A stretch of DNA of 64,000 bases, taken from positions 372,022 through 436,021 of the forward strand of contig NZ_JAECMT010000001.1 of NCBI RefSeq assembly GCF_016019935.1, in the 5' to 3' direction. This document shows, piece by piece, positions 44,235-52,927 of this stretch. Under the pieces are notes generated by a model. That model was not told the DNA's origin, searched no databases, and saw only the letters and a program-made list of their open reading frames with translations. Source of the stretch: Paenibacillus sp. GSMTC-2017. Its GTDB lineage: Bacteria > Bacillota > Bacilli > Paenibacillales > Paenibacillaceae. Position 1 is the first letter of the stretch, and every line of letters starts with the position of its first letter. Position numbers and translations under genes: made by a program.

Positions 44235-45824
44235 ATGAAGAAAAAAATTGCTGTCATTTTATCTTTTTTATTGATAGTCACCTATTTTGCCATGTCAAAA
44301 TCACCTACTACTGGTGAACAGAAAAGGCAAGTTCTTCGGATGGCTTCAAGTAATGTGACAAATGCGCTTGATCCGGCAATAGCTCAAGAAACGAGCACAT
44401 TTACGATCTTGGGAGGATTGTTCGAAGGTCTTGTTCGTCTTGATGAATCGGGGCAAGTAGTACCTGCAATGGCTAAATCGTGGAAAATCTCAAATGATGG
44501 ACTAACCTATACGTTCAAACTTCGTTCGAACATCAAGTGGAGTAATAAACAACGCGTCAAAGCATCCGATTTCGAATTTTCTTGGAAACGGACGCTAGAA
44601 CCGGCTACTCAAAGCATTTATGCCTATAATATGTATCCAATTGCCAATGCGAAAGCATTTAACAGTGGTAAGTTGAAAGACGCATCAAAGGTTGGTGTAA
44701 AAGCTTTGAACCAAACGACATTGCAGGTTACGTTAGGTGAACCGACTTCATTTTTTCTTCAAACATTAGCTGATCCGATTTTTTTACCTCTACCTGAAAC
44801 CGTAGTAAAAGCAAACAAGAATTGGGCTTCAAAAATTGGAACGATCGTGTCAAATGGTCCATTCAAGCTCAAAGAATGGCAAAAGGCAAAGAGGCTTGTT
44901 CTTGTCAAAAATCCAACCTATTATGATGCAGAAAAGATTCAACTCACAGAAGTTCAATTCACTCAATACACTTCGCAAATCTCACCGACAATAGCTTACG
45001 TGAACGGAGAGGTAGACTTTGTTGGATCCGATTTAACTATCGATTTCGAAAAACTAACAGAAGTCGCTTACAAAGATTACAAAATCTTTCCGCAATCAGC
45101 TACTTATTATTATCAATTCAATATGAACAAAGCCCCGTTTACGAATTTGAAAATCCGACAAGCGTTGGCAATGGGCCTTAACCGTGAGGTAATTGGATAC
45201 GGAGCACCTGCGTATGGGTTCGTTCCACATCGTATTCTCGGAATTAAGGATGATTTTCGATCCGAATTTACTGACAACTATTTTAAGGAAGATATAAATA
45301 AAGCAAAATTGCTTCTTCAAGAAGGTTTGAAAGAGGAAGAATTAACGGAGCTGCCACAAATTACGTTGATTACGAATACGGGATCACACGTAAACAGTGT
45401 CGAAGAAATCATCGTTTCTGCATGGAAAGAAAATTTAGGGGTTGATGTGGATATAGAGGTACAAGAGTGGGAGGAACTGCTAGACAATCGTATGCAACAA
45501 AACTTCCAGTTAGCTAGAGCTAGTTGGGGCGCAGACTATAATGATCCCGCTTCTTTCCTAGAGTATTTCACCTCATGGAGTTCGAATAATGACTCTGGAT
45601 GGAATAACTCGACCTACGATCAGTATGTAAAGCAGGCTCGTAGCGAGATCAATTCTCAGAACCGCAACCTACTTTACGCTAAAGCTGAAAAGTTGCTAAT
45701 TGAGCAGATGGTCATTCTTCCAGTCTACTACTATGAAATTGATGTTCTACAAAAATCGAAATTAAAAGGGATGCAAGTAAATTATATGAGTACGGTTGAT
45801 TTCAGCCGCGCCTATTTTGAATAA
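44235..45824 (+). CDS. Oligopeptide-binding protein, OppA/DppE family, without lipobox
   Basis: The protein (529 residues) matches the SBP_bac_5 family: NVTNALDPAIAQETST, GLFEGLVRLDESG, FKLRSNIKWSNKQRVKASDF, and the late motif ASWGADYNDPASFLEYF. Family members are lipoproteins that deliver peptides to Opp/Dpp permeases. Here the N-terminus MKKKIAVILSFLLIVTYFAM has a hydrophobic core but no cysteine, so lipid attachment is not expected. No permease or ATPase genes adjoin it, so it is an orphan. GGGAGAG precedes the ATG; a TATAAT at 44199-44204 is a possible -10 box. Confidence 0.9.
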   Translation: MKKKIAVILSFLLIVTYFAMSKSPTTGEQKRQVLRMASSNVTNALDPAIAQETSTFTILGGLFEGLVRLDESGQVVPAMAKSWKISNDGLTYTFKLRSNIKWSNKQRVKASDFEFSWKRTLEPATQSIYAYNMYPIANAKAFNSGKLKDASKVGVKALNQTTLQVTLGEPTSFFLQTLADPIFLPLPETVVKANKNWASKIGTIVSNGPFKLKEWQKAKRLVLVKNPTYYDAEKIQLTEVQFTQYTSQISPTIAYVNGEVDFVGSDLTIDFEKLTEVAYKDYKIFPQSATYYYQFNMNKAPFTNLKIRQALAMGLNREVIGYGAPAYGFVPHRILGIKDDFRSEFTDNYFKEDINKAKLLLQEGLKEEELTELPQITLITNTGSHVNSVEEIIVSAWKENLGVDVDIEVQEWEELLDNRMQQNFQLARASWGADYNDPASFLEYFTSWSSNNDSGWNNSTYDQYVKQARSEINSQNRNLLYAKAEKLLIEQMVILPVYYYEIDVLQKSKLKGMQVNYMSTVDFSRAYFE

Positions 45825-46392
45825 CTACTCCTTCCTTGCCACAATTATAAAGATTCCGAACTTTGATTCAACAGTACTTTGATGCAATTTTCCAACAAGC
45901 TAATAGGAGACCTCAGCTAAATACAACAGCGGCATGCTAAAACTTTCTTTTCGAGTGTTAGATAGACTGATTTTTAATCACAAAAAGCGCAATCTTATAA
46001 GTAGATTATTCTACTGATCAGACAGCGCATTCTTGTTAAGATGTTTTAAAACCACATTGTTTTGCCATTTAGTCGCAAAAATACAGTTAGTTTCATTGGA
46101 ATTAAATAAATATCATTTTCTAAGCGTATTTATCCACTTATCCAAGAAGATTGTACAGATTACGATAGCATTTAAGTGTAAAAATGCGTTTATTTATGAA
46201 GTCCTGCTTAGCATCTTCTTGCACTAGCGTACTTTTCAACACTCCCGATTTGAAACTGCATAATCAAAATTGAGTTAACTAATGAGGCAAAGCCTTTTCT
46301 CTTTACCTAAGCAACCTTTACGAGGCAGCTTGATATTTAAAGCCTTTGTCATCATTATGTGTTTGTAACCTTAACATAAACAAATTAATGGT
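45825..46392. other. Gene-free stretch with hairpin and dispersed repeats
   Basis: The interval separates the OppA-like gene from the ECF transporter. It holds a broken stem-loop at about 45985-46027 (GCGC...AGTAGA/TCTACT...GCGC) without a T run, and the dispersed repeat copies at 46125-46205. No terminator for either neighbour is convincing and no coding frame has a ribosome binding site. Confidence 0.5.
46125..46205. repeat. Two copies of the dispersed ATAAGYG-type motif
   Basis: One inverted copy at about 46120-46143 reads, as complement, GATAAGTGGATAAATACGCT. One direct copy at about 46170-46198 reads TAAGTGTAAAAATGCGTTTA. Both resemble the copies at 28043-28185 and 56255-56340. Confidence 0.6.
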
Positions 46393-48231
46393 TCACATTC
46401 TTACACTAATCAAAAACAATAATAACATACTCGCAAAAGCTATAGACAACATTATAGTATCTGGTTTAGTAAATGACAGTTTGAACCCTTGTGTAGATTT
46501 CTCCGTCATACTGCCATACCCTCTTGCTTCCAGAGCATCCGCCATACTTTCGGCAAGTCGAAGAATGGAGCGAATATAGGGTATGAGTAAAAATCGGATT
46601 AGTGAAATCGGAATAGAAGTTCCGCTTGAAACACCTTTACTTCTGGCCTGTACAAGCTTTGCAAATCTCCCATATTCCTTCATTAGTAGCGGAATAAATC
46701 GGAAAACAAGCGTTACAAGAAGACTAAACGAATAAATAGGGATACGTAATTTAGATAACCAACCGAACGTTTGCTCAATGGCTCGCTGAAGCCGTAATGG
46801 TGTCATCAACACAAGCATAGGCATACCTACAATCATTATAAGCATTAACTTTAATAATCGAACGGTTGTTGGTTCTGCAATCTCCCATTGAAAAGCGAAC
46901 GGACTGAATGAAATCGCTCCAATAAAAATAAATATGATCGTTGCTATTAGGAATCCTCTTAAGACCGGCAACATGGAACGGGTAATCGGCCAGAAAGGTG
47001 CTGCGATACTAGCGATAATAAGAGTAGCTAAACCTATCTGATTCAAACTGTTCAACACTAGAACACCTGCTGTTAACAACATATACGAAATCACAATGGC
47101 TCGTGGATCAAAAAAATCTGAGCGTAGCCAGTTGCGTTTTCGCTTTAGTTCAGAGTTCAGTTTAGAGGTTTGTTCCGTTATAAATCCAGTTGACTTACTC
47201 TCTTGCGCATTTATTATAGGAACATAATCATGTACACAAGCTACAGACTCCCTCTTACCAACACTAATTGATGATATAGTTGCTATTTTATCATCTTGCC
47301 GCTCGTAGGCTGGCGATTCTAATACCCCTATATTTACTCGTTTATGTTTCATTGCACTACTCAGTTCTGTGGCTAGCTCCTTCGGAGTTAGCCACATTGG
47401 TTCACCACTATTTCGAGCATCTTGCGGTACCAAAGCAGTATGAGTCGACAAGGTGACCTCTGGCGGCAATACCGCCCTCTCGCGCAGCAGCGCAACTGCG
47501 CGAAGCGCCTGCGGCGCAGCTGCTGCAAGCGACAAGGCCGCAGCTAGCGGAGCCGCTTCGCGGACTATGCCGCCGTTAACCACGGCGACAACGTCCGCAA
47601 GCGGCAACAGCGCGTCGAGGTCGTGCGTTGCAACGACCGCTCCGCGCCCCGCCGCCCTGTGCGCTTCAAGCACCGCGCAAAGGCGGCGAGTACCTTCGGC
47701 GTCAAGCCCCGCCGTCGGCTCATCGAGCAATAGCCAGTCTGGCTCGCAAGCGAGCAGACAAGCTATAGCGAGACGACGCTGCTGGCCACCGCTCAGCGTC
47801 CATGGATCACGCTCCAGCAGAGCTGGCTGGAGCCCAACTTTATCGAGAGCGCCGCATATACGCTTCTCGATTTCTACGGCCGTCAGTCGATACGGCCTCA
47901 AAGAGAACTTGAATTCCTCTCTCACCGTGGCCGCAAACCATTGTGACTCTGAATGCTGCAACGAAATGCCTAACTTCATTAATACTTCGGCATTACGTTT
48001 TTTCTTATTTGTTTGCCATATTGATTGATCACCAAGCATCACTGAGCCTGAATGCAGTGAACGTAGTCCAGCCATCGTCTCCAATAGAGTTGATTTCCCC
48101 GCACCGTTATGTCCGACTAGCAATGTTATCCGTCCAGCTTTAAACTGCATGTCCACATTTTCTAGCAATAATCTCTCATCTTCTGCTCCATTTGCAACAG
48201 AAACGCTATTTAAATACCAATTAGCGGTCAT
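46393..48231 (-). CDS. ECF transporter ATPase fused to EcfT membrane subunit (BioM-BioN-like)
   Basis: The product (612 residues) combines two subunits that are normally separate. Residues 1-about 245 are an ABC ATPase: Walker A VGHNGAGKST (about 38-47), signature LSGGQQRR (about 145), Walker B LLLDEPTAGLD. A linker of some 120 residues follows. Residues about 365-612 are an EcfT-type protein with five or six helices and the two coupling motifs near QARSKGV and ALEARGYG. Next to bioY and under a BirA-type operator it should energise biotin uptake. The DNA at about 47450-47850 is markedly richer in G+C than its surroundings. Its start overlaps the preceding ATPase gene by 11 bases. Confidence 0.88.
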   Translation of the reverse strand: MTANWYLNSVSVANGAEDERLLLENVDMQFKAGRITLLVGHNGAGKSTLLETMAGLRSLHSGSVMLGDQSIWQTNKKKRNAEVLMKLGISLQHSESQWFAATVREEFKFSLRPYRLTAVEIEKRICGALDKVGLQPALLERDPWTLSGGQQRRLAIACLLACEPDWLLLDEPTAGLDAEGTRRLCAVLEAHRAAGRGAVVATHDLDALLPLADVVAVVNGGIVREAAPLAAALSLAAAAPQALRAVALLRERAVLPPEVTLSTHTALVPQDARNSGEPMWLTPKELATELSSAMKHKRVNIGVLESPAYERQDDKIATISSISVGKRESVACVHDYVPIINAQESKSTGFITEQTSKLNSELKRKRNWLRSDFFDPRAIVISYMLLTAGVLVLNSLNQIGLATLIIASIAAPFWPITRSMLPVLRGFLIATIIFIFIGAISFSPFAFQWEIAEPTTVRLLKLMLIMIVGMPMLVLMTPLRLQRAIEQTFGWLSKLRIPIYSFSLLVTLVFRFIPLLMKEYGRFAKLVQARSKGVSSGTSIPISLIRFLLIPYIRSILRLAESMADALEARGYGSMTEKSTQGFKLSFTKPDTIMLSIAFASMLLLFLISVRM

Positions 48232-49066
48232 AAAGAACCACCGCCTCTGTTAATTGTTCTATTGTTAAAGGTAGTGGCGATAACTGAATGCCTTCTTTTT
48301 CTAACTCCCATGCTACTTGTACAGCATAAGGAGCTTCAAATCCGAGACTTTCACATACACTTTCCTCTAGACTTAACCGTTTACGTTGAAACAATTCTGG
48401 AGCTTTACCATCGAATACGATTGTACCTTCCTTAAGGACAATAGCACGATCTTGCTCCCTTAGTTCTTCAAGTTTCTGCGTAATCCAAATAATGGACACA
48501 CCAGACTGATGAAGCTCCCTCACCTTGTCTAGTACAAAGATAGACATGCTTGGGTCAAGCATCGTAGTTACTTCATCAAGCAGCAATAATGGAGCCTGCA
48601 CAGCAAGACAACCTGCAATAGCTAACAATTGTTTTTGCCCACCAGAAAGCGTCTCAACAGGCTGATTCATCCGTTCCTTCAGTCCAACTGCTTCAAGTAC
48701 CTCTACTATCTTTCCTTGTATAAGTTCGGCTGCAACTCCATGCCGCTCCAGCATAATAACAACATCTTCCCAAGGTGTTGAACCGATAATTCCCGCTTCC
48801 GGCTGCTGCATCACGATCGGAATAGGAGAAGTAGATAACTTCTCCCTGTTTCGTTTCACTTTACCGCTTACCCCTAGCCTGAGCATTCCTGAAATAACTT
48901 TTAGAAGGGTGCTTTTCCCGCTCCCATTTGAACCAATCACTGTAATCCATTCACCACGATTTATTCCGAAAGAAACTTTATTCATTATCAGAGCTTCACC
49001 ACTTATCTCAAGTGAAACTGGAGTAACAGACACTTCCTCTAATTGTACAAGATACTGTTCCAACAA
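48221..49066 (-). CDS. ECF transporter ATP-binding protein
   Basis: The product (281 residues, TTG start after GGTGA) has Walker A VIGSNGSGKST (about residues 42-52), Q-loop VMQQPEAG, signature LSGGQKQLLAIAGC (about 140) and Walker B LLLLDEVTTMLD. In Walker B the usual P of DEP is V. It should pair with the ATPase half of the downstream fusion to make the two-ATPase engine of an ECF transporter. It is divergent from bioY and shares the operator region 49067-49188. Confidence 0.9.
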   Translation of the reverse strand: MLEQYLVQLEEVSVTPVSLEISGEALIMNKVSFGINRGEWITVIGSNGSGKSTLLKVISGMLRLGVSGKVKRNREKLSTSPIPIVMQQPEAGIIGSTPWEDVVIMLERHGVAAELIQGKIVEVLEAVGLKERMNQPVETLSGGQKQLLAIAGCLAVQAPLLLLDEVTTMLDPSMSIFVLDKVRELHQSGVSIIWITQKLEELREQDRAIVLKEGTIVFDGKAPELFQRKRLSLEESVCESLGFEAPYAVQVAWELEKEGIQLSPLPLTIEQLTEAVVLYDR

Positions 49067-49119
49067 AAAATTTCACCTTACCTCTTCCCATGTTCGATCC
49101 GCTGTGCTAAAATTCGATC

Positions 49120-49151
49120 TGTTAACCTGAGATTATGTTAAATGGTTAACA
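49120..49151. promoter_or_regulatory. BirA (biotin repressor) operator
   Basis: TGTTAACC (49120-49127), a 16-base spacer, and GGTTAACA (49144-49151) form the inverted repeat typical of BirA operators in Bacillota. It lies between bioY and the divergent ECF ATPase genes and can control both. On the minus strand a TTGCAA/TAACAT promoter would overlap it. Confidence 0.88.
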
Positions 49152-49188
49152 ATAAAATTGCAACCACTTTAAAGGAGTCGTTAACATC

Positions 49189-49803
49189 ATGCACAACAGT
49201 CCTATTCGTTCGTTAGTTTATGTAGCATTATTCGCTGCACTATTTATTGTCCTTGGTATGGTGCAAATGCGCCTAGGTTTTTCTGCCGTACCCATTACAC
49301 TTCAAACATTAGGAATTATTTTAGCTGGATTATTTCTAAGGCCAGTTCATGCATTCGCCAGCATTGCACTAGTCATTTTGCTAACTGCTTTCGGATTGCC
49401 TTTATTCGGAGGCGATGGAGGTATTTCAAAACTTACCGGGCCTTCTGCTGGCTTTATATTCGCTTTCCCATTCTGTGCCATGTTGACAAGCATCCTTGTA
49501 GGCAAGCTTATATCATCCAAGCGAATGATCAGCAATAAAGTCATAACTACTTTACTACTTTTTGCAATCTTCTTATTGATAAGTTCTTTGTTGTCCTATA
49601 TACCAGGCTTGTTATGGATGAAAAACGTAGTGTTATCCTATAGTTGGAATAAAGTTTTAACAATCGGAGGTTCATTCGTACCCGGCGATACTGCAAAAGC
49701 ATTCGTTGGTGCACTTATCGCAGTGTCCCTGCTCCCAGTGGTCTACCGTTTCCGTTCAACGACCGATACGAAAAAGATGAATCAGTTCTCAACTTCCGAC
49801 TAA
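49189..49803 (+). CDS. bioY: BioY biotin-binding (S) component
   Basis: The product (204 residues) has six hydrophobic segments and the BioY pattern: LVYVALFAALFIVLGM at the start, VPITLQTLGIILAGLFL (about residues 36-52), a GLPLFGGDGGISKLTGPSAG loop (about 69-88) and a final helix after PGDTAKAF. BioY binds biotin with high affinity in the membrane. The adjacent ATPase and ATPase-EcfT genes supply energy. AAAGGAG precedes the ATG, and the BirA operator lies 38 bases upstream. Confidence 0.95.
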   Translation: MHNSPIRSLVYVALFAALFIVLGMVQMRLGFSAVPITLQTLGIILAGLFLRPVHAFASIALVILLTAFGLPLFGGDGGISKLTGPSAGFIFAFPFCAMLTSILVGKLISSKRMISNKVITTLLLFAIFLLISSLLSYIPGLLWMKNVVLSYSWNKVLTIGGSFVPGDTAKAFVGALIAVSLLPVVYRFRSTTDTKKMNQFSTSD

Positions 49804-49813
49804 TCCTACTCAA

Positions 49814-49870
49814 AACAAAATCCGCCCGCCTGCTATGGCTTTAAGCCGTAGTCGGCGGGCGGATTTTTTA
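49814..49870. terminator. Bidirectional terminator between bioY and ricA
   Basis: AAATCCGCCCGCC and GGCGGGCGGATTT form a 13-bp perfect stem, with further pairing of GGCTT and AAGCC in the loop. T runs flank both sides, so it can end bioY (plus) and ricA (minus). Confidence 0.93.
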
Positions 49871-49898
49871 TATCAAGTCGATTAATCGCTGTTACCGA

Positions 49899-50405
49899 TT
49901 AGTCGCTGCATTCCTCTGGAGCTGGCTCGTTAGCATCTTCAACATTGATACGATCAGATACAGTGTCGCGAATAATCGTAACAACAAGTTGAAGTAAATA
50001 GTTTATGTCGGATTGGCTTTGTTGAAACTGTGATACGATCGGCATTCCATCAAGCTCGTCCTGCAAAACTTCCATTTCAGCTTCAATCTTTTTGACCATA
50101 TCAGGGTTTTTGAAAGTTGTTTCAAAAGCGACAACTTCCTTCTGCTTTTTCTTAATTTTAGTGATCAGTTGTTGCACTTTTTCGTTCGCATTGATTTGTT
50201 GCTCTGCACGACGATAGAGTTGAACTTCTTCAGAATTGAAAATAATCTCTGCAAGCTCTTTCGTTTTTGCCATAATATCTTCTTTTACAATTAGATCGCG
50301 TGTGTGGAAAGAAGGAATATCTTCAGTACCACCATGATGACTGCATGCTACACCGTGTGAGTGATCGTGTTGCCCTGCTCCTGTTTTCATTTGTTGCTCT
50401 GCCAT
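49899..50405 (-). CDS. ricA: RicA/YmcA-like YlbF-family protein
   Basis: The product (168 residues) is a YlbF/YmcA-type helical protein (core about residues 35-150, with TKELAEIIFNSEEVQLYRRA and FQQSQSDINYLLQLVV) directly after miaB, the same order as ymcB-ymcA in Bacillus. RicA works with RicT and RicF as an RNase Y specificity factor and binds Fe-S clusters. It has an N-terminal extension rich in histidine with a cysteine (HDHSHGVACSHHGG) and a cysteine near the C-terminus (APEECSD), which may be cluster or metal ligands. GGGAGAG precedes the ATG. Confidence 0.88.
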   Translation of the reverse strand: MAEQQMKTGAGQHDHSHGVACSHHGGTEDIPSFHTRDLIVKEDIMAKTKELAEIIFNSEEVQLYRRAEQQINANEKVQQLITKIKKKQKEVVAFETTFKNPDMVKKIEAEMEVLQDELDGMPIVSQFQQSQSDINYLLQLVVTIIRDTVSDRINVEDANEPAPEECSD

Positions 50406-50429
50406 TCATTATCTCTCCCATTTATACCG

Positions 50430-52031
50430 TTAGCTAACGGCTTCGTCTAAGGCCGACTTTATCGGCTCTGCTTTGATATACCATGTTTGAGCATCGGTTA
50501 CTCGAGCATGTACGAATGTACCGATCCACTCTTTAGGTCCTTCCAAATGAACAAGCTTGTTAGTCCGAGTACGGCCAGCAAGCACATTGGAATTGTTTTT
50601 GCTTTCGCCTTCAATGAGCACTTCTATTATCTTACCACGCATTAGTTCATTTTTCTCGCGTCCAATTGAAGCTATTAGCTCATTCAAACGTTGTAAACGA
50701 CGTTTCTTCGTCTCTATTGGGACATTATCCTCCATACTAGCAGCAGGAGTCCCTTCCCGTGGAGAATAAATAAACGAATAAGCAAATTCAAACTCTACTT
50801 GTTTGACAAGAGTCATCGTTTCCTCAAATTGCTCATCTGTTTCACCTGGGAAACCAACGATAATATCGGTCGTTAGAACCGCGTCTGGAATGGCCTTTTT
50901 AATTTTGGCTGCCAGTTCCAAATACGTATCACGAGAATATTTACGGCTCATCCGTTTGAGCACTTCCGTACTACCTGATTGTACAGGCAAATGAATATGC
51001 TCGACAAGATTGCCACGCTGTGCAAGTACTTCGATCAAATGATCATCGAAATCTCTTGGATGACTAGTCGTAAATCGTACTCGTGGTATGTCTACCTTTG
51101 ATATATCAGCCATCAGATCACCGAAGCGATAGCTCCTGTCATCAAAGTCTTTTCCATAGGCGTTTACGTTCTGGCCAAGTAGCGTAATCTCCTTGTAGCC
51201 TTGTCTCGCCAATTCACGAACTTCAGCGATAACATCTTCTGGTCTACGACTACGTTCTTTGCCTCGTGTATATGGAACAATACAATATGTACAGAACTTG
51301 TCACAGCCATACATGATGTTGACCCAAGCTCTCATGCCGTCACGTTTCTTCGGCATATTTTCGATAATGTCGCCTTCTTTTGACCAAACTTCAACGACAA
51401 GTTCTTTACTGAAATAAGCGTTTTTGAGTAGATGTGGAAGACGGTGTATATTGTGCGTACCGAAGATCACATCAACAAAGGAGTGTTTTTGCAGGATTCT
51501 GCCTACGACGGACTCCTCCTGAGACATACACCCACAAACACCTAATATTAGATCAGGGTTTTCAAGCTTTAGCACCTTTAGATGACCAAGCTCACCAAAC
51601 ACCTTATCCTCAGCATTTTCACGAATTGCACATGTGTTTAGAAGAATAACATCGGCTTGTTTCCGATCATCTGTTGCGGAATAACCCATCTCCTCAAACA
51701 TGCCTTTCATCACTTCGGTATCATGCTCATTCATTTGGCAGCCATACGTTTGGATCAAATAATGTTTGCCTACTCCCATCGTCCGCAATTCCTCCGGAAT
51801 GGAGAAATCATAATGAACCTGTATATCCTCTTTACCCCGCTTTTTTTCATCCTTATAGGATGGAGCTGAATTAAGTTGAATATTACGGCCTTTAATACGT
51901 ACTGTAGTCGTACCATCTACTTCGCTTAAAATTTTTGCATCCGAGAAATCGAAGTATTTGGAATAGTCCTTTTCGTTGCTCGCAGATGGCGTCGCATCCG
52001 TTCTGCCCGTCAGCTTCGTCACATTGTTCAC
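50430..52031 (-). CDS. miaB: tRNA-2-methylthio-N6-isopentenyladenosine synthase
   Basis: The radical-SAM methylthiotransferase (533 residues) modifies A37 of tRNAs reading UNN codons. The N-terminal UPF0004 domain has cysteines in [21 protein letters not shown] and GVCGCMSQ; the radical SAM cluster motif is CDKFCTYC (about residue 242-249); a TRAM domain ends the protein ([11 protein letters not shown] onward). It carries about 70 extra N-terminal residues before the catalytic core, as in Bacillus YmcB. The GTG at 52031 and a second GTG three codons later are both possible starts. It is followed by ricA after 24 bases. Confidence 0.96.
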   Translation of the reverse strand: MNNVTKLTGRTDATPSASNEKDYSKYFDFSDAKILSEVDGTTTVRIKGRNIQLNSAPSYKDEKKRGKEDIQVHYDFSIPEELRTMGVGKHYLIQTYGCQMNEHDTEVMKGMFEEMGYSATDDRKQADVILLNTCAIRENAEDKVFGELGHLKVLKLENPDLILGVCGCMSQEESVVGRILQKHSFVDVIFGTHNIHRLPHLLKNAYFSKELVVEVWSKEGDIIENMPKKRDGMRAWVNIMYGCDKFCTYCIVPYTRGKERSRRPEDVIAEVRELARQGYKEITLLGQNVNAYGKDFDDRSYRFGDLMADISKVDIPRVRFTTSHPRDFDDHLIEVLAQRGNLVEHIHLPVQSGSTEVLKRMSRKYSRDTYLELAAKIKKAIPDAVLTTDIIVGFPGETDEQFEETMTLVKQVEFEFAYSFIYSPREGTPAASMEDNVPIETKKRRLQRLNELIASIGREKNELMRGKIIEVLIEGESKNNSNVLAGRTRTNKLVHLEGPKEWIGTFVHARVTDAQTWYIKAEPIKSALDEAVS

Positions 52032-52138
52032 ATCCTCTGTGCTATATCTCCATGTTACTCCAAAAACAATCTATAAACATCAATTAGTAATTATATCATA
52101 GGTTCACTTTACTAATCCATCTTCGAATAGGTCTTCTC

Positions 52139-52750
52139 CTACTCCTTTGTTAGGAACAATGAATCAATGTACATTTCGCAAAATTGTTCGAAAATGAGTT
52201 CCTGCGTATACCCCTTCGTTTGAACAAGATGTCGATACGTATGTGGGGATAGAACAGCTATATAGGAATGAGCAATAAATGCAGCATCAATCTTTCGAAC
52301 TAAAGTAGATTGATCAGCACTCAATAATAAGTCAGTAATTAGGCCGTGCAAGTAGTGATATGGATGGGATTGAAAAAAGTCTTCACTATTTTTTTCACTT
52401 AGCTTATGAGCGTGGATAACACCAAGCATTTTTGACTTCTCGTCAAGAAATGCGAGAATAATCGCAATGACGCCTCTTAATCTATTCCGAACAGATTGAG
52501 ACGATGCAGATGACAAGTATTCAGCCATTTGATCACGAAAAATAGCAAGAGTTTCTTCCATCATACAAAGACATAAATCTGCTTTATTTGCGTATCTGCG
52601 ATAAAGAGTTGCTTGACCAACTCCGGCAGTTTTCGCAATTTGATGCATACTGACTGCTTCTACGCCATGCTCCCTAAACAATTGACTAGCTGTATGCAAT
52701 ATTGTACTGCTTAGCTCTTCCTTTGTTCGATTATTTTCTGAACCCGTCAT
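52139..52750 (-). CDS. TetR-family transcriptional regulator
   Basis: The product (203 residues) has an N-terminal helix-turn-helix (about residues 12-58, VSMHQIAKTAGVGQATLYRR) and an all-helical ligand-binding domain. It is divergent from the MFS exporter at 52928, and a perfect 16-bp palindrome lies between them. It most likely represses the exporter and itself, releasing DNA when a drug binds. AGGAGAT precedes the ATG. Confidence 0.92.
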   Translation of the reverse strand: MTGSENNRTKEELSSTILHTASQLFREHGVEAVSMHQIAKTAGVGQATLYRRYANKADLCLCMMEETLAIFRDQMAEYLSSASSQSVRNRLRGVIAIILAFLDEKSKMLGVIHAHKLSEKNSEDFFQSHPYHYLHGLITDLLLSADQSTLVRKIDAAFIAHSYIAVLSPHTYRHLVQTKGYTQELIFEQFCEMYIDSLFLTKE

Positions 52751-52785
52751 CTCTTTATCTCCTCACGTGTTCGCAAAAGATTCGA

Positions 52786-52814
52786 TTGACTTTTAACTCA
52801 ATCGTCCGTATGAT
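52786..52814 (+). promoter_or_regulatory. SigA promoter of the MFS exporter
   Basis: TTGACT (52786-52791) and TATGAT (52809-52814) are separated by exactly 17 bases, giving a start point near 52821, about 105 bases before the exporter ATG. Confidence 0.8.
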
Positions 52815-52822
52815 TCTTAAAT

Positions 52823-52838
52823 GCGGACAATTGTCCGC
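52823..52838. promoter_or_regulatory. Probable TetR operator
   Basis: GCGGACAATTGTCCGC is a perfect 16-bp palindrome directly after the -10 box and across the expected start of the exporter transcript, 73 bases before the divergent TetR start. A half-site-like CGTCCG occurs at 52803. Binding here would block transcription of the exporter. Confidence 0.75.
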
Positions 52839-52927
52839 TGAATGATTTACACCTCTTATTGTAGCCTTGGCTGAATAACAGGTCAATCATTGAGAGAGAT
52901 AAAGCCCAATATGGGATAGGAGGAAAT

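Noticed and set aside
46033-46227. 64-codon cysteine- and phenylalanine-rich frame on the plus strand
   Set aside because: No start signals, and it crosses the dispersed repeat motifs.
47453-48028. 191-codon Ala/Ser/Arg-rich open frame on the plus strand
   Set aside because: It lies antisense to the G+C-rich part of the ATPase-EcfT fusion, whose frame has intact ABC motifs; the plus frame is an effect of base composition.
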